64,000 bases of DNA from Akkermansia muciniphila (GCA_004557455.1 SFDX01000003.1:55586-119585), one strand, 5' to 3'. Positions 17,538 through 28,200 are shown, numbered from the stretch's first letter. The notes: generated by a model not told the origin, from the sequence alone. Program-made: numbers and translations.

Positions 17538-18386
17538 TTAACTGTTCCAGCGGCGGTAGTCTACCACCAGTTTGGTGAGGTAAAGCATCAGCACGGCCAG
17601 CGTACCGTACAGCACAAGGGGGCGCGTGTCCAACAGCCCTTGGCTGAAGGCGTTGATCTGCTCCGTGCAGGAGATGTAGTGGAAGACCGGCGCAGCGGGG
17701 AATTCGCCCCAGAGCTCGGTCACGCGGCCCATGAAGTAGTAGGAAATCATCAGGCAGGTGCAGAAAATACCCGCGATGATCTGGCTGCGTGTCAGGGCGG
17801 AGCAGAACATGCCCAGCGCAATGAAGAACATGCCCAGCAGCGTCAGGATGCAGTAGGGGCCTATCCAATCCGCCAGATGATACTCGATTCTGCCCACGGC
17901 TTCCACGTCCATGCCCGTGCCCAGGGTTTCGATGCCGTAGCGGATGTGCGTGTAGGTGTTGGCGATGTCGCTCATCTGCGGGTAAAGCAGCATCGGGGCC
18001 CACAGCACTAGGTAGAAGGTGAAGCAGGCCAGATACTTGCTGAGCACCACCTGGGTGGTCGTTACGGGCGCGGTCAGCAGGCCTTCCATCGTGCCCATGC
18101 GTTCTTCCTCCGCAAAGGTGCGCATGGTGATGAGGGGGAAGATGAAGATGAAGTAGAACCAGAAGTTGATGTTATTCAACATGTGGTACATCACACCCTC
18201 GCTCGTGGGGCTGCTCATGGCTTTGATGGCCGTTTGCAGCCAAAAGCCTTCCAAGCCCATCGTGCAGGCCAAAATCACCCAGCCGAAGGGGGTGCAGAAG
18301 TAGCTCCGCAGTTCTTTGGTATAGATCACCGCCGCCGTGCGGAAGCGTGAGCGTGTGCGTTCGATGCCTGTTTTGTCCTCTGCCAT
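17538..18386 (-). CDS. ABC-2 type transporter permease
   Basis: 282 aa with about six membrane segments, including FYFIFIFPLITMRTFAEE, the ABC-2 motif with a conserved MRTFAEEER-like loop. TLLGMFFIALGMFCSAL and IIAGIFCTCLMISYYF follow. The fold matches GldF/NosY-type permeases that pair with the ATPase encoded 22 bp upstream and the GldG-like protein 22 bp downstream. The transported substrate is not evident. Confidence 0.85.
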   Translation of the reverse strand: MAEDKTGIERTRSRFRTAAVIYTKELRSYFCTPFGWVILACTMGLEGFWLQTAIKAMSSPTSEGVMYHMLNNINFWFYFIFIFPLITMRTFAEEERMGTMEGLLTAPVTTTQVVLSKYLACFTFYLVLWAPMLLYPQMSDIANTYTHIRYGIETLGTGMDVEAVGRIEYHLADWIGPYCILTLLGMFFIALGMFCSALTRSQIIAGIFCTCLMISYYFMGRVTELWGEFPAAPVFHYISCTEQINAFSQGLLDTRPLVLYGTLAVLMLYLTKLVVDYRRWNS

Positions 18387-18408
18387 CGTTCCTGTCTTTC
18401 GTTCGTTG

Positions 18409-19353
18409 TTAATCCCTGCGTGTCATTTCCACGAATACATCCTCCAGGCTGGGGATGTGGCGGTAGATGTGCCGTATCGGGTAGCCCATGCCGCCGATGA
18501 TCGCGGCGGCTTTTTCCCGCGTGTCCGTGCCGGGTTCCGCGCGCACCAGAATGCGGTGCCAGTCGCCCGGCTGTTGCAGTCCTTCGTAGATCACTTTCTT
18601 GACGGGGGCGTAGGCTTCCAGCGCCTTGATGACGGGCTCGGCTTCGCCTTTGAACTCTACCGAAATGCGGCCCGCGGCGCGCAGTCCGGCCGTCAGTCGG
18701 GCAGGGGTGTCCGCTGCTTTGATCTGCCCTTGGTCGATGATGATGACTTTGTTGCAGATCATCTCCACCTCGCTGAGGATGTGCGTGGAGAGGATGACGG
18801 TGTGTTCCTCGGCCAGGGAGCGGATGAGCTCGCGGATCTGCCGTATCTGGTTCGGGTCCAGGCCGTTCGTGGGTTCGTCCAGAATCAGCAGGTCGGGGTT
18901 GCCCAGCAGCGCATCCGCCAAGCCCACGCGCTGGCGATAGCCTTTGGAGAGGGTGCTGATGATGTTCTTGCGCTTGGGTTCCAGCCCGCAGCGGTCGACC
19001 ACCAGTCCCAATTGCTGCCGTACCGATTTGCCGCAGATGCCTTTCAGCCGCGCGCGGTACTCCAAAAACTCCAGCACCCGCATCTCATCATACAGCGGTA
19101 CATTCTCCGGCATGTAGCCCATGTGCCGCCGCGCTTCCAGCGGATGATCCAAAATGTCGTAGCCCGCTATCGTTGCCGTTCCTGCCGTCGGGGGTAAATA
19201 GCCCGTCAGCATCTTCATCGTCGTCGTCTTCCCGGCGCCGTTCGGGCCCAAAAATCCTACTATCTCTCCTTTGTCTACACTGAACGTCGCATCCTGTACC
19301 GCCGTAAAGCGGCCGAATACTTTGTGCAAATGCTCAGATGTCACCATACTCAT
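18409..19353 (-). CDS. ABC transporter ATP-binding protein (GldA/CcmA-type)
   Basis: About 314 aa. Walker A is GFLGPNGAGKTTTMKMLTG; the Q-loop region is MGYMPENVPLYDEM; the signature is LSKGYRQRVGLADAL; Walker B is DLLILDEPTNGLDPNQ; the switch is ILSTHILSEVEMIC. A C-terminal ~90-residue domain follows, as in ABC-2 ATPases such as GldA. The ATG at 19353 is preferred over one six bases on (19347) or further upstream (19377) because a promoter ends 11 nt before it. It is the first gene of the leftward unit that continues to 6114. Confidence 0.87.
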   Translation of the reverse strand: MSMVTSEHLHKVFGRFTAVQDATFSVDKGEIVGFLGPNGAGKTTTMKMLTGYLPPTAGTATIAGYDILDHPLEARRHMGYMPENVPLYDEMRVLEFLEYRARLKGICGKSVRQQLGLVVDRCGLEPKRKNIISTLSKGYRQRVGLADALLGNPDLLILDEPTNGLDPNQIRQIRELIRSLAEEHTVILSTHILSEVEMICNKVIIIDQGQIKAADTPARLTAGLRAAGRISVEFKGEAEPVIKALEAYAPVKKVIYEGLQQPGDWHRILVRAEPGTDTREKAAAIIGGMGYPIRHIYRHIPSLEDVFVEMTRRD

Positions 19354-19364
19354 ACGCGTCCACC

Positions 19365-19393
19365 ATTCTATCCCCATTTTCCCGCCGTTTCAA
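19365..19393 (-). promoter_or_regulatory. Promoter of the long ABC-fucosidase-prmA unit
   Basis: The minus strand reads TTGAAA (19393-19388), 17 bp, TAGAAT (19370-19365), then 11 nt to the ATG at 19353. Downstream genes are spaced by 24 bp or less, or overlap, down to 6114, so this may drive nine genes. Confidence 0.7.
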
Positions 19394-19476
19394 GCTCAAA
19401 GTATGTCCACACCCTTAACCGTCCTTTATTTGGCGTGAGAATTTTGCATTACATGTATTATGCGAAGTTGTAAGTA

Positions 19477-19507
19477 GGCCGCATCGGGCACACCTTCCGA
19501 TGCGGCC
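19477..19507 (-). terminator. Terminator hairpin after the restriction gene
   Basis: A perfect 11-bp inverted repeat (GGCCGCATCGG and its complement) with a 9-nt loop lies 15 bp beyond the res stop. The following minus-strand sequence is TACTTACAACTT, so the U-run is weak; it could also insulate the next promoter. Confidence 0.6.
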
Positions 19508-19521
19508 GATGTCTCCCCCCG

Positions 19522-22500
19522 CTACGATTGATCCTGGGCTCGTGCGATGACGTCGCTGAGTTTCTCCACGGGCGCCAAATAACGCGCCGGCGGCGTATGT
19601 GTGCCGGCGATGCTGTCGAAGTGTTTTTCCGCGCAGGCAATTTTTCCTTGCTCTTTGTCGCGCAGCTCGCCGAGCAGATCCGCGCTCTTGGTTTCCACCA
19701 CGAAATAGAGATGATTCTTGCCGTTCACTTCCAGCACCAGCGCCCAGTCGGGATTGTAAGCACCCAGCGGCGTGGGCACGGTAAAGCGGCGCGGCAGTTT
19801 CACATAGAGCTTCACCTCGCTGCTGGCTTCGGCATCCTCGGCAAAGCGGCGTTCTACCTCGGAGTCGAATTCCACATAATCCGCCAGGCACTTGCTGCCG
19901 GTCTTCAGCAAGCGGTCGAGGTAGCCCTCGGTGTCGCGGAAAATCTCCTGCGCGTTGTATTCCGTCTCGCCGATGCGCACGGGATGATACGCCACGCCTT
20001 TCACCAGCAGCCTGCGGAGCTGCGCACTGACCACCTGCTGCACAATCCGCTCGAACTGCGGCCCGTTGTAGCGGAGGCGCTGCAGCTCGGCCCCGCAGCC
20101 GCGCAGAATGCGGGCCAGCGTGCGCCGCGTCAGGTGGGTTGCGTCCTCCAGCGTGGTCAGGATGTCGCCCACGGGAACGTGATCGGTGTCGATGTACGAT
20201 TGCTCGGTTACCTGTCTTTCCGTGCGTACTCCGCTTTCGTCTATCACGATTTCCGTGCGGGTTACAGTCACTACGGGCCGACTTATTTTCCGGAGCTCCG
20301 GCTTCAGCGCCTCGACGCTTTGCCGCACCAGTTCCTCGGTGTCGAAGCTGATGCTGTAGACGGTTTTTTGTTTGATGCGTTCCCACAGTTCGCAGAAGGC
20401 ATCGTTATCTGCCATTTTCGGGTAGCGGCTGGTCACTTCCCGCCGGGCGCGGGCGTCCTTGATCTCCACGGAGCGCGTCAGGGCCTTCAGCTTGGCGATA
20501 ATCTGTACCTGTGCCTGTTGAAAAGCCTCCGGCACGCGGTAGGTATCGGCGTCCAGCTGCTTCTTCAGTTCCTCCGTGGGGCGGTCGCCGAGCACCAGTC
20601 CCCTGTCGCGCAGGTCGGCAATCAGCTCTTCCGCTCTCTCCTGGCCCAGCAGCACGCGTTCGCCGTATTCGTTTTCGTATTCCAGCACCCCCAGCCGCTC
20701 CTTGGTAATCACGCCGAAGCGCAGGCCGTCCGCTTCGTATTCTTTCTGCAGCTTGTCGGCAAATTCGCGGAAGTTCTCGCGGGCCACCACCGTCAGGGTG
20801 TTCACCCCTTCCTCGCGCACGCGCCGCCCTTCTTGGTTCACGCACAGGCGCAGGCCGCGTCCTAGGGTTTGGCGGCGCGAGATCTCGCTGCTCATGTCCC
20901 GCAGCACGCATACCTGGAACACGTTGGGGTTGTCCCAGCCCTCGCGCAGGGCGGAGTGGGAGAAGATGAACTTGAGCGGCTCCTCCAAGCTCAGCAGTTT
21001 CTCCTTGTCGCGCATAATGAGGTCGTAGGCCAACGCGGCTGCCGCCCTGCCCTTTTTGTTTTTCTCGGTCGTGTCCTCCCAGGTATCGGCCTTGCCTTTG
21101 CTGCCTTTGTCGATGGAGAAGTAGCCGTTGTGCACGGCCTCGGGCGCGGGCGCTTCTTTCTCGAAGAGTCCTCGGTATTTCGCTTGCTGCATCACGCGGG
21201 CGTACTCTTCCTCGAAGATTTTGGCCAGGTAGCCGGGGTGCGGGTTGCGGTCGGCATCGTAGCGGCGGTAGTCTTCCACCTTGTCAATAAAGAAGAGGCT
21301 GAGCACCTTGATGCCCTTGGGGCGCAGGCGCAGCTCCTTGCGGGCGTGCTCCTCGATGGTGGCGCGTATCATGGCGCGGGTCACCGCTTCTTCGCTGATG
21401 CGGCAGGTGCTCTCGCCCACGCGCAGGGGCTCACTGCTGTTGCTCAGGCGTATGCTGTCGTTGTGTACCTCCAGCACCACTGCGTCATCGTACACGCCGG
21501 GGTAGTCGGTGGCAAGGCTCAGCAGGTCGCCGGGGCAGACTTCCGCGCGGCAGAAGCCGGTGCTGCCGCCTGCCGTGCGGGTCATCAGCTCTACCTTGGC
21601 GCTCCCGCCGCGCTTTCTGCTTGTGCCGAGCAGTTTGACGTAGGGTTCGCCGTGCACGGGGTCGGCCTGCACGCTCGCTACCTCAATGCCCTTCACCAGC
21701 TTTTGCAGGGAGGCATCCACGGCGTTCAGGCTGTATACGGGGTGGAAGAGGTTGCGGTGCGTGGCGGAGTAGCGCAGGGTGCAGAGGGGGTGCAGGGAGG
21801 CTATGCCGCGTTCCTCCCCTGCTTCGCCTATCTTCTGCGGTTCGTCCACAATCACGATGGGGCGGCTCTCGCGGATGAACTCCACCGGCTTGCGGCCCAG
21901 GGTCTGCTCCCGCTCGGTGTAGAGCACGCGGTTTCGCTCGCTGGCTATGTCCGTCACGGCGTCAATCGTGCAGATCATCACCTGCAGGTTGTTGCTCGTG
22001 CCGAAGTTCATCACCTCCTGCAGCTTGTCCCGGTCGTACACAAAGCCGTTCAGCTCCACTCCGTCGTACAGCGTGCGGAAGTGCTCGGCCATCATGCTCA
22101 TGGATTTGTTCACGCCTTCCTTGATGGCGATGGAGGGTACCACGATGATGAACTTGCAGAAGCCGTAGCGCTTGTGCAGTTCGCAGATGGTGCGCAGGTA
22201 CACATAGGTCTTGCCCGTGCCGGTTTCCATCTCGACGGTGAAGTGCCACTCGTTCGGGCGCAGTTCGGTGGATTTGGCGATGCCGTTGCGCTCCTGCACG
22301 CGCTGCAGGTTGCGGAGTACCTCGCCGCTGCTCAGGGGGGTGCTGTTGCGGCTGCCGCCAAACGCCAGATTCGCCAGGTATTGTCCCCCCTGCTCTGCTG
22401 CGCTCTGCGCCGGCAGCACCACGCTGAAGGCGCCCGTGCCTTTCTCCGTGCCCGCAAAGAGATCGCACACGGCTTCGATGGCTTGCCGCTGGTAGCCCAA

Positions 22501-22533
22501 GTCGGGCTCAAAATGCAATCGTACACTGCTCAT
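19522..22533 (-). CDS. Type III restriction enzyme, Res subunit
   Basis: 1003 aa. SF2 helicase motifs: Walker A METGTGKTYVYLRT near residue 105, motif II IVIVDEPQKIG near 232, SHSALREGWDNPNVFQ and the motif VI RRQTLGRGLRLCVNQEG near 557. The C-terminal nuclease segment has NPDWALVLE and VVETK around 925-945, a PD-(D/E)XK arrangement. Such Res subunits translocate or diffuse on DNA and cut only in complex with Mod between head-to-head unmethylated sites. The gene lies 3 bp after mod. All motifs look intact, so the enzyme is probably active. Confidence 0.9.
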   Translation of the reverse strand: MSSVRLHFEPDLGYQRQAIEAVCDLFAGTEKGTGAFSVVLPAQSAAEQGGQYLANLAFGGSRNSTPLSSGEVLRNLQRVQERNGIAKSTELRPNEWHFTVEMETGTGKTYVYLRTICELHKRYGFCKFIIVVPSIAIKEGVNKSMSMMAEHFRTLYDGVELNGFVYDRDKLQEVMNFGTSNNLQVMICTIDAVTDIASERNRVLYTEREQTLGRKPVEFIRESRPIVIVDEPQKIGEAGEERGIASLHPLCTLRYSATHRNLFHPVYSLNAVDASLQKLVKGIEVASVQADPVHGEPYVKLLGTSRKRGGSAKVELMTRTAGGSTGFCRAEVCPGDLLSLATDYPGVYDDAVVLEVHNDSIRLSNSSEPLRVGESTCRISEEAVTRAMIRATIEEHARKELRLRPKGIKVLSLFFIDKVEDYRRYDADRNPHPGYLAKIFEEEYARVMQQAKYRGLFEKEAPAPEAVHNGYFSIDKGSKGKADTWEDTTEKNKKGRAAAALAYDLIMRDKEKLLSLEEPLKFIFSHSALREGWDNPNVFQVCVLRDMSSEISRRQTLGRGLRLCVNQEGRRVREEGVNTLTVVARENFREFADKLQKEYEADGLRFGVITKERLGVLEYENEYGERVLLGQERAEELIADLRDRGLVLGDRPTEELKKQLDADTYRVPEAFQQAQVQIIAKLKALTRSVEIKDARARREVTSRYPKMADNDAFCELWERIKQKTVYSISFDTEELVRQSVEALKPELRKISRPVVTVTRTEIVIDESGVRTERQVTEQSYIDTDHVPVGDILTTLEDATHLTRRTLARILRGCGAELQRLRYNGPQFERIVQQVVSAQLRRLLVKGVAYHPVRIGETEYNAQEIFRDTEGYLDRLLKTGSKCLADYVEFDSEVERRFAEDAEASSEVKLYVKLPRRFTVPTPLGAYNPDWALVLEVNGKNHLYFVVETKSADLLGELRDKEQGKIACAEKHFDSIAGTHTPPARYLAPVEKLSDVIARAQDQS

Positions 22534-22536
22534 GGC

Positions 22537-24489
22537 TTACAGGGCTTTCACGTTGCAGATGCCGTATTGTTGCAGGGTGCTCACGAAATTCATTTTGGCG
22601 TCGTCGCGCCCCGCGAAGGCTTCATCTGCCACAAACACGGTGCAGGTGTCCTGCTGCTCTCCGCCCACGGCGGCGCATTCTTCCGCATGCCAGGCCGCGA
22701 TGCCGAGCGCCAGCTCGCCCTCCGCTCCGCTCAGGTCGAGGTCCATGCAGGCGTAGAATTGGCCGTAGCCCAGGCTGTACACCCGGTGCCCCGCGATCTC
22801 GCGTGTCTCCGTCTCTTCGCACAGGTCTATCCCGCTCTTCAGCATCACTTCCGTCAGCAGGTCGTCCGATGTCCGCCCTTCCACCAGATGCTCGGAGAAC
22901 AAATCCAGCGATGCGCCGAGGTCTTCCGCATCGGGATCCCAGGGTTTCACGTTGCTGCTGTCCAGCTTGTAGACCCGGAATCCCGTATCAAGCCCCTGCC
23001 CTATGAGTCCCGCTTCTTCTTTCAGCTTCCTCCCCGCGCGCCGTATCCGCTCTTTGCCGATCTCGCAGATGTTTTTGTAACCGGCCTTGTAGGCTTCGCT
23101 CTTCTTATCGCAGGGCTCGGGCAACTGGACCATGATGTACCGCCGATTGCCTCCGTCTTCTGCATTGAGTTTCATCACAGAGTGGGCTGCTGTCGCCGAG
23201 CCGGAGAAGAAGTCGAGGATGAGATTGTCTTTTGAAGTGCATTCCAGCAAACGTTGTATCAAATAGGTGGGTTTGGGGTTGTCGAATGGTAAGCCGACAG
23301 CATCCTCTGATCCGCCGTAATAGAACATAGAAGGTACAGCCTCAAGCATATTCTCTTTGAGAAGATATTTTCTTCGAGGTTGTGTCGTCTCGTCCTTACC
23401 GAACAGAATCTCTCCGCGGAGCAGTAATTCATTCATGGTACTCGATGGGAAACGCCATCCCTTTGCCGGTACAGGGCATGGCTTTTGGGTGATCGGATGG
23501 AGCAAGGGAGTGTGAGATCTAGTTTCCGGTTTATCTGGCGCAGCCATGGAAACAGGTTGATAAACATTTCCATTTTCATCAATGAACTTGTAAGCCATCT
23601 CTCCGCCGGAAAATTCGTTTTCCTTGGTCTTTAGCCAAGCTTGGTATAACTTCTCTGCCTGATGCGTATTTCCCTTGGCACTGCGCAGACAGGCCTCTGC
23701 CTTGGCCAACATTTGTGCTGCGTGTTCCTTTTTTCTGTAGAAGTAATCTCTCTCAGCTAATTTCCCTTTGTTTTTTGTACATGCCACGATATACTCATGT
23801 TGTTGAGAAAGGCCGCATGCTTCGCCTTTAGGATTTCTCTTGTCCCATACAATCTCATTCAAATAATTTGATTGTCCAAATACGTCGGTGCAGATCTCTG
23901 CAAGATTATGAATTTCGTGCTCATCGATACTAATGAAAATAATACCGTCCTCACACAACAGATCTCGTGCAAGCATGAGTCTGGGATACATCATATTCAG
24001 CCAATCCGTGTGGAATTTCCCATTACTCTCAACATTACGGGGGAGTGTTTCTTCCTGTTCTGTAAGTTTCTTGTAATGACCTATCCCGCTTTGATAATCA
24101 TCCTCGTACACAAACTCATTCCCCGTATTGTACGGCGGATCGATGTAAATCATCTTCACCTTCCCGCTGTAGGACTTCCGCAGCAGCTTGAGCACCTCCA
24201 GGTTATCGCCCTCGATGTAGAGATTCTTCGTGCTGTCCCAGTCCACGCTTTCCTCCGGACAGGGGCGCAGGGTGCCGAGCGAGGGCGTCAGGGCTGCGCG
24301 GCGGGCTTGCGCCTTCCCCTTCCAGTTGAGCCCGTAGAGCTCATGCGGCTCCCCGATGTCATCGCCTAGGAGTTGGCGGAGGGCATCGAAATCCACCTTT
24401 CCCTCTCGAACGACGGAGGGGAAGGCTTGAGCAAGGCGGTCGATGTTTGTATCGATGGGGGATTCCGGGGAGAGGCGGTCGTAGAGCAT
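22537..24489 (-). CDS. Type III DNA methyltransferase, Mod subunit
   Basis: 650 aa, beta-class order. The catalytic motif IV, IYIDPPYNTGNEFVYEDDY, is near residue 116. The SAM-binding motif LDFFSGSATAAHS is near 427. Between them lies the target-recognition domain. Mod methylates adenine-N6 in an asymmetric site and gives Res its specificity. Bases from about 23.2 to 24.1 kb, the recognition domain, are visibly more AT-rich than both ends of the gene, which suggests this segment was exchanged. It is third in the helicase-DUF4391-mod-res operon. Confidence 0.92.
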   Translation of the reverse strand: MLYDRLSPESPIDTNIDRLAQAFPSVVREGKVDFDALRQLLGDDIGEPHELYGLNWKGKAQARRAALTPSLGTLRPCPEESVDWDSTKNLYIEGDNLEVLKLLRKSYSGKVKMIYIDPPYNTGNEFVYEDDYQSGIGHYKKLTEQEETLPRNVESNGKFHTDWLNMMYPRLMLARDLLCEDGIIFISIDEHEIHNLAEICTDVFGQSNYLNEIVWDKRNPKGEACGLSQQHEYIVACTKNKGKLAERDYFYRKKEHAAQMLAKAEACLRSAKGNTHQAEKLYQAWLKTKENEFSGGEMAYKFIDENGNVYQPVSMAAPDKPETRSHTPLLHPITQKPCPVPAKGWRFPSSTMNELLLRGEILFGKDETTQPRRKYLLKENMLEAVPSMFYYGGSEDAVGLPFDNPKPTYLIQRLLECTSKDNLILDFFSGSATAAHSVMKLNAEDGGNRRYIMVQLPEPCDKKSEAYKAGYKNICEIGKERIRRAGRKLKEEAGLIGQGLDTGFRVYKLDSSNVKPWDPDAEDLGASLDLFSEHLVEGRTSDDLLTEVMLKSGIDLCEETETREIAGHRVYSLGYGQFYACMDLDLSGAEGELALGIAAWHAEECAAVGGEQQDTCTVFVADEAFAGRDDAKMNFVSTLQQYGICNVKAL

Positions 24490-24495
24490 GGTATT

Positions 24496-25224
24496 TTACA
24501 ATTGTAATATTTTCGCAATTTTCTCCGCCGCCTGTTTTCGTTCCCTCGAGAGCCGAATTCTCTCATGGGGGTTTCTCACCCTGCGCAGCTCCGCCTGAGC
24601 GGCAGCAAACTGCTGTTGCAGAGCGTTGAGCTGCTTCTCCAGCCTTACCGCCTCCTCCGGAGAAGAAAGGCGTCTGTAAGGCACGGAGCTGACGGACGGA
24701 GGGGGATTGAGCACAAGCCGCTGAGCGCGCAGAGCACAGAGCCAGCGATCGAACACGGCGCGCAGGTTCGGCTCCGGTTCGGGCTGCGGCACAGCGAGAT
24801 CGGCCGTGAATTCCGGCGCGGGTGCGGAGAGGGTCAGGCCCACACGCTCGGCAATGGGAGTATGCGGGGGCAGCGCAGAGAGGCGTACAAAGCCCGCCCC
24901 CGCCACCATCAGGAAAACGGGGTAAGGAATGGCAGCAAGCAATATTTCCTCCAAGCGCGACATCTGCTTGGGCGTGGCAGCCGGTGCGGTCTGTAGGCAA
25001 AGCACGAGCAGCTCCGCGTACTCCTCCCCCGCGGGCGGAATGCCGCAGGTATCAAAGCGCAGGCTGGTAACCCAAGCCGATTCCACCGCGGCATCGATGA
25101 GGGCCTTGTCCCCCTTCTTGCGCGCCGTTTGCTTGCGCAGCAGGGTCTTGGTCAGCGGAACGGTGACCTCCGAAACGGGCGGCGGCAGCATGCCCTGCAG
25201 CAGGGGTGGCAGCTCAGCGTTCAC
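24496..25224 (-). CDS. DUF4391 domain-containing protein
   Basis: About 242 aa, recognised as the DUF4391 type that accompanies SNF2-like helicases and type III systems. The body has SEVTVPLTKTLLRKQ near the start and ILLAAIPYPVFLMV in the core. The C-terminal ~50 residues form a charged helix (LEKQLNALQQQFAAAQAEL), likely coiled coil. The GTG at 25224 overlaps the helicase stop by 11 nt, and the mod start is 6 bp beyond its stop. That coupling argues it is a dedicated component. A later ATG at 25191 is possible. Function unknown. Confidence 0.7.
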   Translation of the reverse strand: MNAELPPLLQGMLPPPVSEVTVPLTKTLLRKQTARKKGDKALIDAAVESAWVTSLRFDTCGIPPAGEEYAELLVLCLQTAPAATPKQMSRLEEILLAAIPYPVFLMVAGAGFVRLSALPPHTPIAERVGLTLSAPAPEFTADLAVPQPEPEPNLRAVFDRWLCALRAQRLVLNPPPSVSSVPYRRLSSPEEAVRLEKQLNALQQQFAAAQAELRRVRNPHERIRLSRERKQAAEKIAKILQL

Positions 25225-28200
25225 GGCGGCGGGTGAGGGTGAGCATGGCCAGCACCTCGAAATCATCCACGCCACGGGCAACGGTGCCTTTGCCGATGGT
25301 GGTGCCGCCCTCCGAGAAAATGCTTGCGGCGCGTCCTTCCTCCTCCTGCCCCGTAACGGAGAGCACGGCTTGTTGCAGCAAGCGCGTGTAGAGCTTCATC
25401 TCCCGCGCGCCTTTGGTCTGCCGGCGGTACTGTGCATCGGCGGCGGGATCGACCTCCTCATGCTCGGCTGCCACACGGCGCAGAAGCTCCAAGCAGGGCT
25501 TCACCTTGCTGTAATCATGCGTCACGGTGCCGTCCTCCGCCACATGCAGCAGAAAGTGCGGCAGGAAGGGGTATTGCCGCGCGATAGACTCCCCGGGGGT
25601 GCCGTGCAGGCAGAGCAGGAAGAAAGCCCCCGCCGGTATATCCGTATTCGTCACATCCAGTGTGGCGGTAAAGTAAGGGGGCAGCTCCTCGATGAGCTTG
25701 CGGTGCTTCTTCCGGAAGTTCTGCTGGTCCGTGCGGAAGCGGTGCATACTCAGATCCGTGATGGCACTGTGGCCGTCCAAGGTATCGATATCGGCCTTGC
25801 CGCTGCGCAGTTGCTCCAGTTGCTTGTTGCGGAATTCGGCCTCCGTAGAGGAGATCTTGAGGAACTCCATCTTGCCGCGCACGCGTGACTCCAGATTGAT
25901 GTAGGCGTCCAAATCCGGCATGGGCCAGATATTGACCAACTGAATCACCTTGTTGGGGCTGCCGATGCGGTCGATACGGCCGAAGCGCTGGATGATGCGC
26001 ACGGGGTTCCAGTGAATATCGTAGTTGATCAGGTAGTCGCAGTCCTGCAGGTTCTGGCCCTCGGAGATGCAGTCCGTGGCGATGAGTATATCCGGGTGCA
26101 GGCCGCCCGTGGAAGCGGGGTCGAAGCCGCGGGTGGAGAGCGGCGCGAAGGCGGAGAGGATGTCCTCTTGGTTCTTGGCGAGCCCGGGCACGTTGGTGTC
26201 CCGGCGCGCACCCGTGATGAGGGCGGTGTGCAGACCGTGCTCGGCCAGCAACTCCGGGGCCAGGGCTTCGTACAGGTAGCGCGCGGTGTCGGCAAAGGCG
26301 GTGAAGATGATAATCTTGCGGTTCGGCTTGCCCCCTACCGTGTTGAGGGGCTTGGCCAATTTCTCGCGGATGAGGGAGCGCAGCAGCCCCAGCTTGGCGT
26401 CTTGCTGCGGGCCGGTGGTGCCGCACAGTTCCTTCACCCGGCACAGGGTCTCCACATCCGCCCGCAGGTCGGCGCACCAGCGTTCGCGGTCGATGTCCCG
26501 CAGGTTGACGCGAATGCTTCCCCCCACGAGGTCATCGAGCTCCTCACGGGTCTCTTCCTCGTCGTCGGCGGCCTGCAAATCCGGGATGCTGTCGTTCCGC
26601 CCCGCGCAGCGGTCGAATTCGGCCAGGCGGTCGAGAAGCTGCCGGTAGTTCTGCAGCTGTTTGTCCACGGTCAGGCCGAAGGCACTCACGGAGCTTTCCA
26701 TGCGCTTGAGGAGGTTCATGAGCATCAAGCCGGAGAGGCTTTGCTCGCGGTCGCGCTGGCGGAAGGAGACGTTGCCGCCCAGTTGCTGGTCATACAGCGC
26801 ATCATAATGCGCGACCTGCTCCGGGAAGAGGTATTCCAGCGGGCGGTACAGGGCCATGGAGAGGCGGGAGAGTTGCTCGTTGATCTCCTCGGCGGGCAGC
26901 ACGCGGCCGTGTACGGCGCGCGCGTATTCGTTGCGCACGGGTAACTGCTCCGGGAAGAGGCGGATCTCGTTCGCATCATGCGGGTACCATTGCTTGATGT
27001 GGGCGCGGGAGCGGCCTATGGTCACCAGATTCAGCAGCTGGAAATAGTCCACGGACAGGGAGTCCAACAGGGCTTCCGTGCTGCGCTCTTCCTTAGGCAG
27101 TTGGGTCCAGTTGGTGAAGGCGGACTGCGCGCGGCGGGTGGTGTTGCGGATGCTTTCGATGCCTTCCCCGGCCAGGAAGTCGTCCTTATCCCCGGAGATG
27201 AGGAGCAGCTGGTTCCGCAGGTCGGCGGCTTTGTTGTTGACGGGGGTGGCGGAGAGCAGCAGGAACTTGGTCTTGATACCCGCCTGCTTCACGCTCTGCA
27301 TCAGGAATTGATAGCGGGAGCCGCGTTTGTCTGCCTGCGTGGAGCGGTTGCGGAAGTTGTGGGACTCATCGATGACCACGAGGTCGTAGTTGCCCCATTG
27401 GATGGACTCCAGCCGCACGCTGTTGCTGAACCCGCTCCGCCCGAGGTCGGTGTGGTGGAAGAGGTCGAACCGGAAGCCCTGCTCCGCAAAGGGGTTGTGC
27501 ACGCTGTTGATGAGGTAGCGGCCCCAGTTTTCGTGCAGCCGCTTGGGGCACAGTACCAGCACTTTCTTGTTCAACAGGGTGTAGTAGTGGATGACGGCCA
27601 GGGCTTCGTAGGTCTTGCCCAAGCCCACGCTGTCCGCCAGAATACAGCCGTCGAAGCGATCCAGCATCTCCAGCATGGATTCCACGCCGTCGCGCTGGTA
27701 GGAGTAGAGGGCTTTCCAGATGGTCGAATCGTAGAAGCCCGTGCCGCTCTGCACATAGTCCGCCGGCAGTTTGTTGTTGGCCAGCAGTTTGTAGCAGGCC
27801 AGGTAATACACCCAGGCGGCGGGGTGCGTGTTCGCAAAGAAGGCGAGGTTCTCCTGCAGGGGGATGTCTGTGGTGGCCCCTGTGGCGGCGTTCTCCAGAG
27901 TGGAGACAAGGAGGGGGGCCTGCATCTGAAAAATGGGTACGCTGACGGATACTTTGTTCGTGGGCAGCAGGCCCAGACCGCTCGCGCTCAGGGAGCACGC
28001 GCCCATCACGCCGCCGCACAGGGATTCCGCCGTGTAGAACAGCATCATTTCCGTCTCTACGGGGGCTCCCGCTACCTTCCATCGGCCGCTCTCGATCCGT
28101 GCCAGCAGGTCGGCCGACCAAGATTGCACTTTCAGCGTGTTGAGCAGACTGCGCTCTTCCTCTGTACGCAGCAAATGCCGCTTGCTCATGGCCTCCGGGT

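Noticed and set aside
20869..23235. 788-codon open frame on the + strand opposite res/mod
   Set aside because: Res and Mod have all their catalytic motifs on the other strand; the antisense product matches nothing.
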